A stretch of DNA of 64,000 bases. It comes from Ctenosaura bakeri (Eukaryota; Chordata; Lepidosauria; Squamata; Iguanidae). The DNA lies in assembly GCA_948474755.1 (NCBI GenBank), contig CAOLHI010000357.1:186001-250000 (forward strand), read 5' to 3'. The notes below the pieces were generated by a model. The model saw nothing but the letters and a program-made list of their open reading frames with translations. It searched no databases and was not told where the DNA came from. Shown piece by piece: positions 25,500 through 35,850 of the stretch (position 1 is the first letter of the stretch; each line of letters starts with the position of its first letter). The translations under genes were made by a program, and so were the position numbers.

Positions 25500-25580
25500 T
25501 AGTACTACCCTGCAATCCTATACATACCTTCTCCAACATACACCCCATTGAGATCAGTGGGGTTACTCACTATGTATATG
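25500..25580 (+). repeat. interspersed repeat, TGCAATCCTATACATA family
   Basis: TGCAATCCTATACATACC followed by CACCCCATTGAGATCAGTGG resembles a squamate repeat also seen, inverted or partial, near 59860-59910 and 61250-61305. Class unknown. Confidence 0.45.
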
Positions 25581-26889
25581 AAACGCTAATATATTAAGGA
25601 GTAGTCTCAAGGTTTACTGAGAATCTTATCACTGAAATCTTTTTGTTTCTTCCTCATGTATGAAATGCCTCACCCCAACTCCCACACACCAATCTATCAA
25701 ATGTACTAAAACACACTATCAAGTGAATGTAGCTCTCCTTAATGTCAGAGTCATCTAAACAGAACCTGATAGGCAGCCTTAAAAATGTTTATAGAGATTC
25801 AAATGTCAAATCACATTAGTTTACCAGACCCAAGCAGATGTAGGCATTAGGGTTATCCGATATATTGATACCTTTGCTGGAGTAACTTTAGAGGCAGTCA
25901 CCTCAGCCTAAAAAGGTTGTGTGGTACTCAAAGTCATCCCACATTCCAACATGGAAGTGTGTCAAATGCTTACTACAATTTGGCTGTCTTCCTACCACAT
26001 CTCTTCACTCTCCCATCTTTGGCACAGTTAATTTGGTACAGTAAACTGAGAAGTTATTTTCCCCACTGTGCAAATGTTACATTCTAGTCTGAACTCCAGA
26101 AACCAAATTAAAAAGGAAAGAAGGAAAAGAACTTGCAGTATCTTTCATACATAGAAACATGGAGCAGAAGTTAAGAACTGAGACTGGGGTTGTATTTGTA
26201 AATTATTTTCTGACTTTTTAAAAAATGTTTCAGCTGCTCATTGTGCACAAGAAAAACTGATTGCAGCTGTTCTTTTCCTAAACCACTTTATATATTTTTA
26301 GCAGAATCTAAATAATGTTTGCAGTGCCAGCTTCCATTCCTCACTCAGAATATTTTTCAACATTTCCCAGTCAACTGGTTCCTGCATCTTTAATCCAATT
26401 ATAAACAGATTCTTTTTGAAGACCCAGGAAGGTTTGCTTTGTAAATTGGATAGGTAGACAAGCAGGACTAGATTTTTGTATACAGTGGCAGAATTCAGAA
26501 TTAGATGTAATTGACAACTAATTCCTAGTCTAAGCATATGCTCACTGGTACTTTTTTCCTTAACTCTAAATGAGTGTTGCCTATGAAAAGAAAAACAGGT
26601 TGAGGAGGGAGATATGTAAAAAAAAAAAATGGCTACAGAGCATGCATGCTAATTCTGGCTATTGCCATTCAGAATATAGAACAGAGGCTCCACAAAATCC
26701 ATTTCAAGTGTTTCTCTTTGCCTGATTTAACTGCTGTAGGGGAAGCACCATCCTGCACATTCTTATGCAAAGATTTCCTTCCTGTCTTCCTTCCAAAGTC
26801 TTCTTCTCTCTTATTCCAGCCAATTGCATTCACATTTCCATACTGATGGGTCAGGTTCATCAAATTCCATAAAGTATGAGTAAAGAATG
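25581..26889. other. no gene recognised
   Basis: No gene or element recognised up to the DIRS boundary. A short poly-A run lies near 26618-26630. Confidence 0.4.
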
Positions 26890-26917
26890 GACAGGTTGCT
26901 TACCTGTAACTGTGATT

Positions 26918-27085
26918 CTTCAAGTGGTCTTCTGTGAAATCACACAAATGGGATTACGCGCCTGTGCAAAACAGCATTTGGAACCTTCTCGAAACCTAGG
27001 AGTAGGCATTTTGGCAGCTGACCCCTCCCCAGGCCTCCTGGGGAATATAAGGCCCCTCCCTGCATAACGGTCAGTTCCTTCGCCG
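26918..27085 (-). repeat. DIRS inverted terminal repeat, element 3' side
   Basis: This block is the inverted counterpart of 32325-32491. Shared landmarks are AAATCACACAAATGGG, AAACCTAGGAGTAG, CATTTTGGCAG, GGGGAATATAAGGCCCC and ACGGTCAGTT. The copies are similar but not identical, as is usual for DIRS ITRs. Confidence 0.9.
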
Positions 27086-27157
27086 CTAGAGTAGCAGATG
27101 GGAACCAACCATCCAGGAGGACATGATGTGGGGAGGATGGGTGGGGTTGTGTGGCTT

Positions 27158-27245
27158 CACAGAAGACCACTCGAAGAAATACAGTTACAGGCAAGCAACC
27201 TGTCCTTCTTCTTCGTGGTCTCTGTGAATCAGACAAATGGGAGAC
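27158..27245 (-). repeat. DIRS internal complementary region
   Basis: The first 47 bp (27158-27204) are the reverse complement of the outermost left end of the element (26890-26936: GACAGGTTGCTTACCTGTAA region). The next 40 bp (27205-27245) match the reverse complement of the outermost right end (32452-32491: CTTCTTCTTCGTGGTCTCTG). The two termini are therefore fused head to tail here, as the template-switch model of DIRS circular DNA requires. The join CCTGTC|CTTCTT marks the likely circle junction and gives the element boundaries. Confidence 0.9.
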
Positions 27246-27409
27246 TAGCAAGCTGTCCTGTTGGAGGAGGGAATGTCAGGCTTAAAACTCTTTTTATCAT
27301 CATCATATATATCAACAATTGCATTTCAATTATTTTTGTCTTTATTTTATTTATATATATATATCAATAAACTGTAGCAGTATCTTCACCATGCCAAATA
27401 AATCAAAAT

Positions 27410-28420
27410 TTATTTATGCCAAGGATTCATTTCTGCATTTATTTTCCATTTTGATGTTGTTTTTTTCATCACAGAAGAAAATAAAACTGTTCTCCCAAAT
27501 GTTGCATCATTTCTTGCTGTGTTATCTACCTTATAAAGAAAAATAAATGTCATTGGTTCTGACCATTGATCAGCTTTGCATATGTCATGTAGTTGCACAC
27601 CATGGAAAGAAAACAAATGATGTCACCACAGAGCTTGTCGAATGGGTCATTACATAACTGGAAAGTATTATTTATTTATTTATTTATTCATTCCTTCATG
27701 TGACAAACCAGATTCCCAGTGCTTTGGAACATAACAAAAAACAAGCAACTCTTTTGTTTTACTAATGGAAGCATTATGTTCTCCATAGAAAACAGTAATG
27801 CACGTCTAGCATCAAGGCAATGCAATCGTTTCTCCAAATCAGTTACTGAGTTTCCCATGTATGCAGGTAGTACAATGTCCTGATTCAATGAAATTATGAC
27901 TCTACCTTAGGTCCAAGAGTAATATCTAGCCTTAAAAACAACTTCCCTTTATGCAAACACAAGTATGGTGCATCCATTCTAAATGCACATAATTCGCTGG
28001 TTTTCTTAACATAGGTTTTGCCACTAGAAAAATAAAACTCCAAAGAGAACAATTGGAAATCACAGTTTGTCAATGATTTAAAGGATTTATGTCTAAGCTT
28101 CAACAGTACTACATTCAAAAACTCATCCCGGTACTGGTAGTCGTACTGGGAGGTGTAAATGTTTATAACCAGGAGGAAAACTCTTAGCTGTAGGGTCTCT
28201 AAAAATAGAAAGTTTTCCCTATTGCTGAAGATACCAGAAAAATGCTGAGAAATAACACTTTACCTACCAACAAGATAGATCTTTTGCGAAAAACAATATA
28301 TGCACAATACCGCATAATTGGAAAGCGATCCCAATGTCCTTTAACTAAGAACAATATTTCTCCATTGTAGGCAAACCCTTTAGATGTAGAAGGTTTGTGA
28401 GCAGCCAAAAGCATTTTGGT
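27410..28420 (-). pseudogene. DIRS tyrosine recombinase, second copy
   Basis: Minus-strand segments in shifting frames follow the DIRS recombinase order. The N-terminal part has HKPSTSKGFAYNGEI (about 28385). The catalytic domain has TSELCAFRMDAPY and LHKGKLFLRLD (about 27900-28010), QDIVLPAYM and DLEKRLHCLDARRAL (about 27800-27885), and the C-terminus has QLHDICKADQWSEPMTF and YKVDNTARNDATFGR (about 27450-27590). The first catalytic Arg, expected in the S-A-R-R-x-S-E motif, reads as VKKTSE, so it is probably lost. Stops and frameshifts confirm decay. An ATTT-type run at 27664-27690 lies within it. Confidence 0.85.
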
Positions 28421-28439
28421 TTTTTGTTTGTTTTTTGAA

Positions 28440-28885
28440 AGTCAAGGCAACTTTGTACCAGAACGTGAGCGTCTGCCATGAGACCTTGGAGGCAAAGGTG
28501 GTGTCCTTCACCGACACCTTGTTGGAGAAGTTAGTTTCACAAACTCACATTGTCAGGATCTCAACTGTCTAACCTCAGGGGATCTCAACTGTCGGCCACA
28601 TGTTATGGATCCCACAGAAAAGATAAGTGAGGAATTCATGATATCCCCTTCAGAAGCCACACAGACTTCTTCAATCTTGCTAGATGGTACTGTGTCTCTA
28701 TTCACATCTTGGGCAACCACGCAACATGCATTCCCTGCCACAGTACTTGGTACCGTTGGAGACGGGGATCGAATTGAAGCAGGAAGACTAGGCTGCTCTA
28801 CTCTTTTTGATTTCTTCGATGATCCTTCATGTGAAGAGTCCTTCAACCTACTCTTCTTCCCTTTGTCTTCTGTTTTCTCTCAGGA
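28440..28885 (-). pseudogene. gag-like basic segment of DIRS
   Basis: A 97-codon stretch begins KDSSHEGSSKKSKRVEQPSL and continues SIRSPSPTVPSTVAG. A downstream frame reads RTPPLPPRSHGRRSRSGT. Lysine/serine-rich then arginine/serine-rich composition fits the C-terminal half of DIRS gag. It lies between RNase H and recombinase remnants, out of the normal gag position, so it probably belongs to a second DIRS copy. The gag label is inference from composition. Confidence 0.6.
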
Positions 28886-29110
28886 ACAGTACAGCTTGTT
28901 GACTTTTGTTTTCAAATAGATTCAACACAGTACTGTCCATTGGAAGAATATGTTACTTATTCCAGTCTCATTCAACCTTCATCTGTGGCAAGACAAAGGT
29001 ATTCTGTTGAGTGCACCTGCCAAAAAGTTTTCTGTCCCTGGTAGATGAACTGCGGAGTGGACAATCTTCTTCAAGAGGCAGAAGTGAATTGCCGACATCA
29101 GTAACACACG
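28885..29110 (-). pseudogene. DIRS RNase H C-terminal remnant
   Basis: The minus strand reads VHLPGTENFLAGALNR, then a diverged H-W-L-N segment and an F-x-Q-W motif. This is the hallmark end of the RNase H domain of DIRS and related elements (HLPG..N..AD.LSR). The Asp of the usual ADxLSR motif reads Gly. It directly follows the partial recombinase at 29130-29560, which is not the normal order. Confidence 0.78.
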
Positions 29111-29129
29111 TTATTTATTGATATAGTAT

Positions 29130-29560
29130 ATCACTATTGTGACTATGTAGAATGAACCCTAAGTGCACATCCCTCACTCGTCCTTCTGGCTCAGATTATC
29201 ACTAGCAAAAACACTGTTTTCCATGACAGCAAGTTAATGTCGCACTTTGCCACAAGTTCAAATGGCCTGTGGGTGAATTGTGTTATCAAGAAGTTCAAGC
29301 CCCAACCTGGTACAGGGGGTTGGACTGGAAGGCATAAATGCTTATAACCTTGTAAAAGCGTCTTAATCATAGGATCCAGACAAGGATGGTCTTACTTCTT
29401 GTTGTAAATGCCAGGAATTTGCTGCTGTACGACACAGCATTGATGGGAATGATAGTCCATCAGATACCAACAAGGAAAGGAACAAGAAGATATCCACGGT
29501 ACCGCAGGTCTGTTGGTCAATATCACTGTCTCATAGATAAGCACAAAATTTTCTCCTATC
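29130..29560 (-). pseudogene. DIRS tyrosine recombinase, first copy, truncated
   Basis: The core-binding part shows FLFLSLLVSDGLSFPS, a gap, then QEVRPSLSGSY. The next segment reads KHLCLPVQPPVPGWGL. The catalytic domain begins PFELVAKCDINLLSWKTVFL and continues ARRTSEGCALRV after an in-frame stop. The Arg of ARRTSE matches the first catalytic Arg of the family. The frame ends soon afterwards and RNase H sequence begins, so the His-x-x-Arg and Tyr region is missing. Confidence 0.85.
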
Positions 29561-29879
29561 TATATGCATACGATCTTGACATCAAAGGTTTGGGTCCAGG
29601 CAAAAGAATTCTCCATATTGGATGTATGAATTCCTTTACTTCATTAGGGGAAAAGAACTGACTGAGTCTTGAACTCTGTGGTGTCGGGCCCTGACCACTC
29701 AGCCATCCTGGCAGTTCGATACCATCAATCATAGTGACTGAATGTTGGGATGGAGGACGGTATCAAAGTGGATACTCAATAGGTCTAGTCTGTAGGAAAG
29801 CATTGTATGCCGACCTTAGGACATTTGTAGAAGTAGTGCAAACCAATTATTGTATTTTATGTCACCTTATATTATTATT

Positions 29880-30210
29880 ATCATTATTATTAAATTTACT
29901 TTCCAGATGATGCTATGATAAAGTAGATAACAATATATGGAAGCAGGATGATACCTTTCCATTGTAAGAAAGCTACCACCGCTGACAAGCATTTGGTGAA
30001 TACCCCTGGTACTGTACTCATACCAAAGGAGAGGAGTCTGAGTCAATAAGCCTGATATCCTATTAAAAAGCTAAAATTTATTCAACATAGGCATCATCAA
30101 TATCAAGGTTACTATTCGAAACAGTCCTCTGTATATAATGGTTGACACCTCTGAGACCCAGTATAGGGTGAGGGCCACTGTCTCTCCTTTTTTTTGACAC
30201 CAGCATGTCA
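29880..30210 (-). pseudogene. DIRS reverse transcriptase remnant
   Basis: Minus-strand text reads SKKRRDSGPHPILGLRGVNH (about 30190-30125), then, after a deletion, LSFGMSTVPGVFTKC (about 30035-29990) and LLPYIVIYFIIASS (about 29945-29905). These match the LRPILDLRxLN, SFGxSTAPRVFTK and YLDDWLI motifs of DIRS RT. The YLDD catalytic centre has decayed to YIVI, so it is dead. Confidence 0.83.
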
Positions 30211-30535
30211 AGAACATTGTAAGCAGGAGCAATATCGGTATCTACTCTGGTTTGATGTCAAAACCATGCTCAAAGTCGATATCTAAATAAATCAATGATA
30301 GGAATCTGTTTGAAAAGGTATCGTCCTTTGGTTGACAAAAACTCTACACTTAGGTTGATCCTGATATCTTTTTTTTTTAACCTGCAGATGGTAATTTTCT
30401 CAAGGAGTGTTGTTGAGGAGTTGTTTACCTTTGTTGTCATGTAGGCAACAACTCAACACTCTCCCTGTTCCAATTTATCATCACTAGTACCACTGAACAG
30501 GCCCTGCTGAATCAAAAGATAAGAAGAGTGTAGAA

Positions 30536-30703
30536 ATCAAGCACAGGTATCAAGCATAGGTCCCAGGTCTAGGTATCAAGCGTAGGCACCAGTCTAGGTA
30601 CCAAGCCTAGGTATCAAACCTAGGTATTGAACCTAGATACCGAGTCCAGACACTGAGCCAAGGCACCAAGCTCAGGTATTCAATTTAGGTATCCAGCTTA
30701 GGT
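30536..30703 (-). repeat. 13-bp minisatellite, block 1
   Basis: About 13 consecutive degenerate units near the plus-strand consensus TATCAAGCCTAGG (minus: CCTAGGCTTGATA). Nearly every unit is 13 bp, with one 12-bp unit. It lies in the gag region of the DIRS element. Because 13 is not a multiple of three, consecutive units are read in different frames. Confidence 0.88.
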
Positions 30704-31049
30704 ATTATAACTCTAGCCTAGTTATCAAGAGTCTTAGAGCTGCCAGTTCATTAGCTCTTCTGCCGAAGTTATAGCTACTCGAAAAACAGTTTCCCAAGAT
30801 AGTACTTTGATTAACTGTAGGGAGTTTTCTCCCTGTACAGATGACTTATACTGGATACATAAACAATCGCAGTACTGAAGGGAGGATGCAAAAACCCACC
30901 ATCAGTATCAAGATGAAACAGAAAAAAAATCTCATGTTCCGAGGTTGAAATCTAAGTGCCCAATACTGTTGTGTCGGAAGGTGTTGCCAACAACATCTAG
31001 AAGAGCAACATGTGATGGAGATTCAGAGCGAATTCACTCGTCTAGGCAC

Positions 31050-31205
31050 AGAACCTAAGTTCCAGCATAGGTATCCAGTCTAGGTATCACGCCCAGGCGT
31101 CCCGTCTAGGCATAAAGCATCAGTATCGAGGCTAGATATCAAAGCCAGGCACCAAGTCGAGGCATCAAGTCCAGATATTAGTCCTAGGCACCAATGTCAG
31201 GTATC
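31050..31205 (-). repeat. 13-bp minisatellite, block 2
   Basis: About 12 units of the same 13-bp motif, for example TATCCAGTCTAGG, TATCACGCCCAGG and CACCAAGTCGAGG. Variation is concentrated in the middle of the unit, while the AGG end is well kept. Confidence 0.87.
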
Positions 31206-31258
31206 ATGGTTGTACAGTATCATACTACCAAGAATTGACTGTATGGTAGTGTTGACAA

Positions 31259-31372
31259 TGCACCAAGCTCAGGCAGTCAGAATAGATACCAAGCACAGGC
31301 ATCAAGCTTAGGTATGAAAACTAGATATGAAGTCTAGGTACCAAGCCTAGGTATCAAGCCAAGATACCATGG
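31259..31372 (-). repeat. 13-bp minisatellite, block 3
   Basis: Eight to nine units, including TACCAAGCACAGG, CATCAAGCTTAGG and TACCAAGCCTAGG, separated from block 2 by about 55 bp that contain a short ATCAT-rich interval. Confidence 0.87.
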
Positions 31373-31779
31373 TAGTATACATCATCGTTGATATCGAGAG
31401 TCGATGGTATCAGCTCCTTGAGATCGACAATACCATGATGGTAGACGGGTTGACTGGAAACTGCCTCTATGAGAATGGCAACACCGTCAAAGGTAGAAAT
31501 CATGGACGGGACCGATGGCAAACTGTCTACTTAAACTGATGGTACTGATCGGTATGGGGGCTGATGGCGAATGGTCCTTCAAGACTCAGCCATTCCATGG
31601 ATTGCTGTCAGTACCAGAAATCGCCTCGGGTGCACTGCTGTTAAAGAAGCAGTGAAAAAGCCTCCTCAGTGCCATAAATTGCTTTAGAAGTACCACCATT
31701 ACAGATGCAGTGGGGAAGGGTGTGGCCAGAACAGCGGCGTCGAAGGCACCAGTTTTACTAGCCTGAAGTGGCAGCTCTG

Positions 31780-32000
31780 TTAAGCCTCATGTGCGGGAGT
31801 TGGTGATGACAGCAAGACTGTGCAATGCAATCCTCTGAGAGGCAGGTAGGCACGCAAATCCGTCGATATCCAAGATCTTGCCTCTGCAGGAAAAGCCGGG
31901 TTTAAAGACCGCTGCCGAGGCCACCCACAGAAAAATTCTGAGGGGTCGTAGAGAGGGAGATATAACTTCCTCAGTTATAACAAGAAGAAGATTCTTTCGC
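31780..32000 (-). pseudogene. DIRS gag N-terminal remnant
   Basis: Minus-strand text around 31930-31790 reads AAVFKPGFSCRGKILDIDG, then Cys- and His-containing text across two frames. This resembles the F-K-C-G-x-C-G-x-x-I-P-D-x-D-G zinc-binding segment that I associate with DIRS gag. The first expected Cys reads Pro. Frame is not maintained. Confidence 0.55.
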
Positions 32001-32324
32001 GGTGAAGAACAAGTTAGTTTGCTCCTTCCTTTTATGTTTTCAGCAGCAATTCCTCCTGTGAGGGATCATTCAATTTCTTTTCTTTTCTTTTTTTGCCAAG
32101 TAGGAGGTTGATGTTTACTCTCAGTCCCTTTCAAGAGGACGCTGACAGTGCCTCATCTCGAACTCATAGTATCATGCGTTAGGGGCAAAAAGAGAAGTTA
32201 AATGTTACAAACAACCACCAAAATGCCAAGAAAAACATAAGTATTTAGTCAAATCTTGTTTAAAGAAACCATTAAACCAATCTGAAAGCTAGAGGAAGGC
32301 TCCTTTGATGCTGCTACTGTGGAG

Positions 32325-32491
32325 GAAGAAAACTGACCGTTCTACAGGGAGGGGCCTTATATTCCCCAGGAGGATGGGAGAGGGGTCAACTGCCAAAATG
32401 TCTACTCCTAGGTTTTGAGAACGTTCCGAATGCTGTTTCACGCAGGCACGTAAACCCATTTGTGTGATTCACAGAGACCACGAAGAAGAAG
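32325..32491 (-). repeat. DIRS inverted terminal repeat, element 5' side
   Basis: Inverted partner of 26918-27085, containing GGGGCCTTATATTCCCC, CATTTGTGTGATTCACAGAG and CGAAGAAGAAG. The outer end CGAAGAAGAAG (to 32491) is reproduced in reverse complement in the internal complementary region. Confidence 0.9.
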
Positions 32492-33266
32492 CAGACCCAC
32501 ATCTAACACAAATCATGAAACAGGCAGCAAATGTTTGGACAGAAGCCTGTATCCACATGCTAACTGCCACTGATGGATCCACGTGCCAGAGGAAAAAAGG
32601 AAACCATGATAAGAGCTTGTTTTGTTAGTTTATTTAAAAAATGGTTGTTGGTACTGTTGCAGTTTTTAAAGAAGGGGAGTGGCTTCATTTATTCAGTTTC
32701 CTCACTACTTGCTGCAATACTTGTTGTGTTGCTCATGACTTCATTACTTTTACCTTCCTTGTTGTTGAGAATGGAAAGTATACAGGATATCAGAAAATGG
32801 CTAATTTTTAATTTAAAAAAAAAAATCCAAAAAATGCCTCCAAAGCATTTTCATGTCTTACTGCATCTGAGCTCTGAAAATAAGAATAATTCAGTTAAAC
32901 ACATGTATTTTCAAAGGAAGCCCTGAAAGAGGAAGAGTGGTGTATCAAGAGACAGAAGGAGGGACCACTGAAAGAGCAAAGTATGTATGGGGTGCAGCCA
33001 ATTAAGTTTGCCTCACAAGACTCCTGAAAAGAAATAGAAGGATATTCGACAGTAATGTTCTCATGCTGCGACAAGCAAAGGTGGACAAGGCGTGGTCTGC
33101 CAGGACCCTCACTGCACCCTCTGGTACATGACCTGAAATTTTAAAAAAGGAGAAAAAAGCCTGCTGGGTATGCAACTGTCCATTTAAAGGGTATTTAGGA
33201 GAGCCTGTTTTAAGCCCCAAATAGCCTTTTTAAGAAAAACAAGTAATCACATCTGGTCACCTTCCA
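32492..33266. other. no gene recognised
   Basis: A 117-codon open frame at 32573-32926 (plus) is rich in Leu and Lys and has no recognised domain. I treat it as chance. Confidence 0.45.
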
Positions 33267-33695
33267 GGCCCTTTTTGCACATTACCCTTTTGTGTGACGG
33301 GGGAGGGCGTCTCGCGGGAGAAGCCTCATCCGAAATGCTGCCGCTTCCCAGCTCCTTCGTACCGCAGGTCACTTCCTGCTAGCGCAACCGTCGCCCTAGT
33401 GCCCCGCCCCTTCGTTCCGCAGCGCAGTCTGGGAGTTGTAGGCTGCGCTGGGGGAAGGAAGCGTGACCAGGCCACCTTGCCGACACACTGCACAGAGGTA
33501 AGTGCGCGAGGGTGCCGCGAGCATTGTGCGAACGCGGGGCATTTTCGGCTTAAAGCCGAAAATCAAAAAATGTGCGCGCGCCCCGCTTTAGCCTCGTGAG
33601 TGTCACACAAGGGGGAGTGCGTCATACGGAACGATGCTCCCACTCACGCGATGCTCAAGTGCTCTCGCGCAAGAAAAAAAGGATGCGAAAAGGGC
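33267..33695 (+). mobile_element. CpG-rich MITE, copy 1
   Basis: Ends are GGCCCTTTTTGCACATTACC and GATGCGAAAAGGGC, forming a short inverted repeat. The interior is strikingly GC- and CpG-rich compared with its flanks and contains ATTTTCGGCTTAAAGCCGAAAAT, a self-complementary motif. It matches 35428-35850 in reverse complement over its whole length, for example GCAGCGCAGTCTGGGAGTTG. Non-coding. Confidence 0.85.
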
Positions 33696-35427
33696 TCTAG
33701 TGTTGCCCACCCCTCCTCTGTTGAAAAGGTTTTGAAAAATCCTACTGGTCCAAGATGCTGAGGCCAGGCTGTTAGCTGCAGCACTTTTTAAGAGCAGGGA
33801 CCTTTTACGTAACAATTTTATTGATTGCTTCTACTTTCCAGGGTCAATTGAAAGCTGCTCTGAGTATGAGCCTCCAGACTATGGCTCCAATAAATAAATA
33901 AAATTAGTGGATGACATCCAAAGCTCTGAGTACCTACACCTCAGGTTATCTGAAGGATTGCTTTCTCTGTGTTAACTTCCACAGATTTTAAGAGTGTTTG
34001 GAGAGGCCTGTTTAGTTTTCCATTGGAAAATGTAGGCCTCTATTTAGGCAAGCTTTTAACCTGCAAAGGCTCTGCCTGCTAGTCAATTTATTATCATTAT
34101 CGGCACAGCCTACTTTTAATTTGCTCTATTCTTTCTATGTGCTCTTCTTCTTGTTCTTAATTGCAGCTGTATTTGTTCTGTAATGTTTGCTTTTCTCTGG
34201 TATAGCTACATTTCTGTTAGGTTCCTTTGTATACTTACTGGGAAGTAACTCTCAAGGAACAAAGTGAGGCTTAACTCTTGGTAACCATAAAGAGGATTAC
34301 ATTGCTCTGCTGGACACCTGGTACAAAAGGAGATGAAACTGGAGATGTCCAGTGAAATCTAATGTAAAGAACAAATGGAATGTCAGAATGAACAAAAATA
34401 AAGTTTTACTCCAAGAAATAATTCAAAATGTTTCAGTTGAGAAATATATATATTGTATATTCTTCAGGAGACAGCTGTTTGAGACTCCTGACCTGCAGGA
34501 GTTATAAAATGACATGTCTCCAAAACTAGCAAATGACAACTGATAGTTTAAGAGTGGGAAGTAAACTAGTGCAAACAAGTGCATAACTTCAATAATATAC
34601 TTTAAAATCATCTGAACAAGACAATATTTCTTCAATGGATTATGATGGAGACAGCTTTCAAGTAAACAAGCAGTCTTATTTTAACTTCCAGTTAATAATT
34701 TTCATAATTTGTATGTGAAAAGTGATATCCTCCAAAAAACCACAAATATCCAATGGGGTGGGGATGGGAGAACTATTTGTTAGGAGTGTTGCTCCCCCAT
34801 GCACACATCTTTGCCCACTTGATGCCATTTAGGTTTACACTGAATTTTTTTTTCTGAATCAATAAGTGTAGTTCAAGCTGTATGCTGCAGAACGCTTTAT
34901 CTTATCTGCATATGTTATTAATTATAACAAAGACTACTGTCAAAAAGAACATCAGAGGGTAATGAGTTGTGTTTCAGAAAACTGTAAATATTCTGAAGAG
35001 TTTTTAAATAGATGGTGTCTGATTATGATTTTTGACAAACCACTGAAAATGACTGACACTTACAAGATGTAAGACACCGAGTTGATATTATGCCTTCTGG
35101 GACAGTTGTAGCTTAGTAGAAAAACATGCTTATTGACACACACAAACTGAATTTCTTAGCACTTCCAGTTATTACCTTATATCCTAGGTACAATCAAGAC
35201 ACAAGTTAACTGAACACACAGTGCCCCCATTACTTATGACTCCATACAAATGGGAGAGTCACAATCTGGGGAATCATTCCTGTTATATTAACACACAAAA
35301 TTGCCTGCCCCTTTTTAAAATTGCATTCCTAGACACATGAAAACCGTGAGACTTCTTTCAAGGTAGAGGTGTTTAGGATTGAACTATCATGCTTCTGCAG
35401 CCTTTTAGACATTTCTTTAATGCAAGT
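33696..35427. other. no gene recognised; spacer between inverted MITEs
   Basis: Unassigned AT-rich DNA. The stretch near 33830-33905 ends GGCTCCAATAAATAAATAAA and may be a LINE or SINE tail. Confidence 0.4.
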
Positions 35428-35850
35428 CCCTTTTCGCACGCAGTTTTTTTTGTGCGAGCGCCCCTTGTCGCGTGAATGGGAGCGTTGGTCCATACGACGC
35501 ACTCCCACTCACGCGACGCTCAGGAGCCTAAAGTGAGGCGCACGTGCATTTTCTTATTTTCGGCTCAAAGCCAAAAATACTGCACACTCATGCAATGCTC
35601 GCAGCACCCTCACGCATTTACCTGCGTGCGATGCGTCGGCGAGCCAGGGCAGTCACGCTTCCTTCCCCCAGCGCAGCCAACAGCTCCCAGACTGTGCTGT
35701 GAAAGGAAGGGGCGGGGTGCTAGTGCGACAGTCACACAACCGGAAACCCAGCTGCGGTAGAATGGAGGGGTGATGCGAGTGCCTCGTGCAAGAGGCTGCT
35801 TGCGCGAACGGCACCCCCCACCTCCGCGAGCAGGTAATGTGCAAAAAGGG
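35428..35850 (-). mobile_element. CpG-rich MITE, copy 2, inverted
   Basis: Ends are CCCTTTTCGCACGCAG and AGGTAATGTGCAAAAAGGG. In reverse complement it parallels 33267-33695, including the ATTTTCGGCTCAAAGCC hairpin block, the CAGCGCAGCC region and the GGAAGGGGCGGGG box. TGCAAGT on the left and TCCAAGT on the right may be a 7-bp target duplication with one change. Confidence 0.85.

Larger units (their letters stand above)
26890..32491 (-). mobile_element. DIRS-type tyrosine-recombinase retrotransposon, composite and decayed
   Basis: About 5.6 kb on the minus strand. DIRS elements replicate by reverse transcription but integrate as circles with a tyrosine recombinase, and have inverted terminal repeats plus an internal complementary region. 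All these structures are visible: ITRs at 26918-27085 and 32325-32491, and an internal complementary region at 27158-27245. Remnants of gag, RT, RNase H and tyrosine recombinase are recognisable in reading order gag, RT, recombinase (partial), RNase H end, basic gag-like segment, recombinase. The RNase H and second recombinase do not fit a single element, so at least two DIRS copies appear joined. All frames contain stops. No target duplication is expected or seen. Confidence 0.88.

Noticed and set aside
29386..29661. 91-codon plus-strand open frame inside the DIRS element
   Set aside because: It is the antisense shadow of the recombinase remnant on the minus strand.
30536..31372. CRISPR-like array of short repeats
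   Set aside because: The 13-bp units are contiguous, without spacers, and lie within a retrotransposon in vertebrate DNA.
32573..32926. 117-codon Leu/Lys-rich open frame just outside the DIRS boundary
   Set aside because: Looks hydrophobic in part but has no recognised motif and ends in a poly-A-rich region. Not supported as a gene or as part of DIRS.
33294..33599. CpG-rich stretch that could be a CpG-island promoter
   Set aside because: The whole GC-rich block has transposon ends and a second inverted copy at 35428-35850, so it is a repeat. No adjacent exon found.
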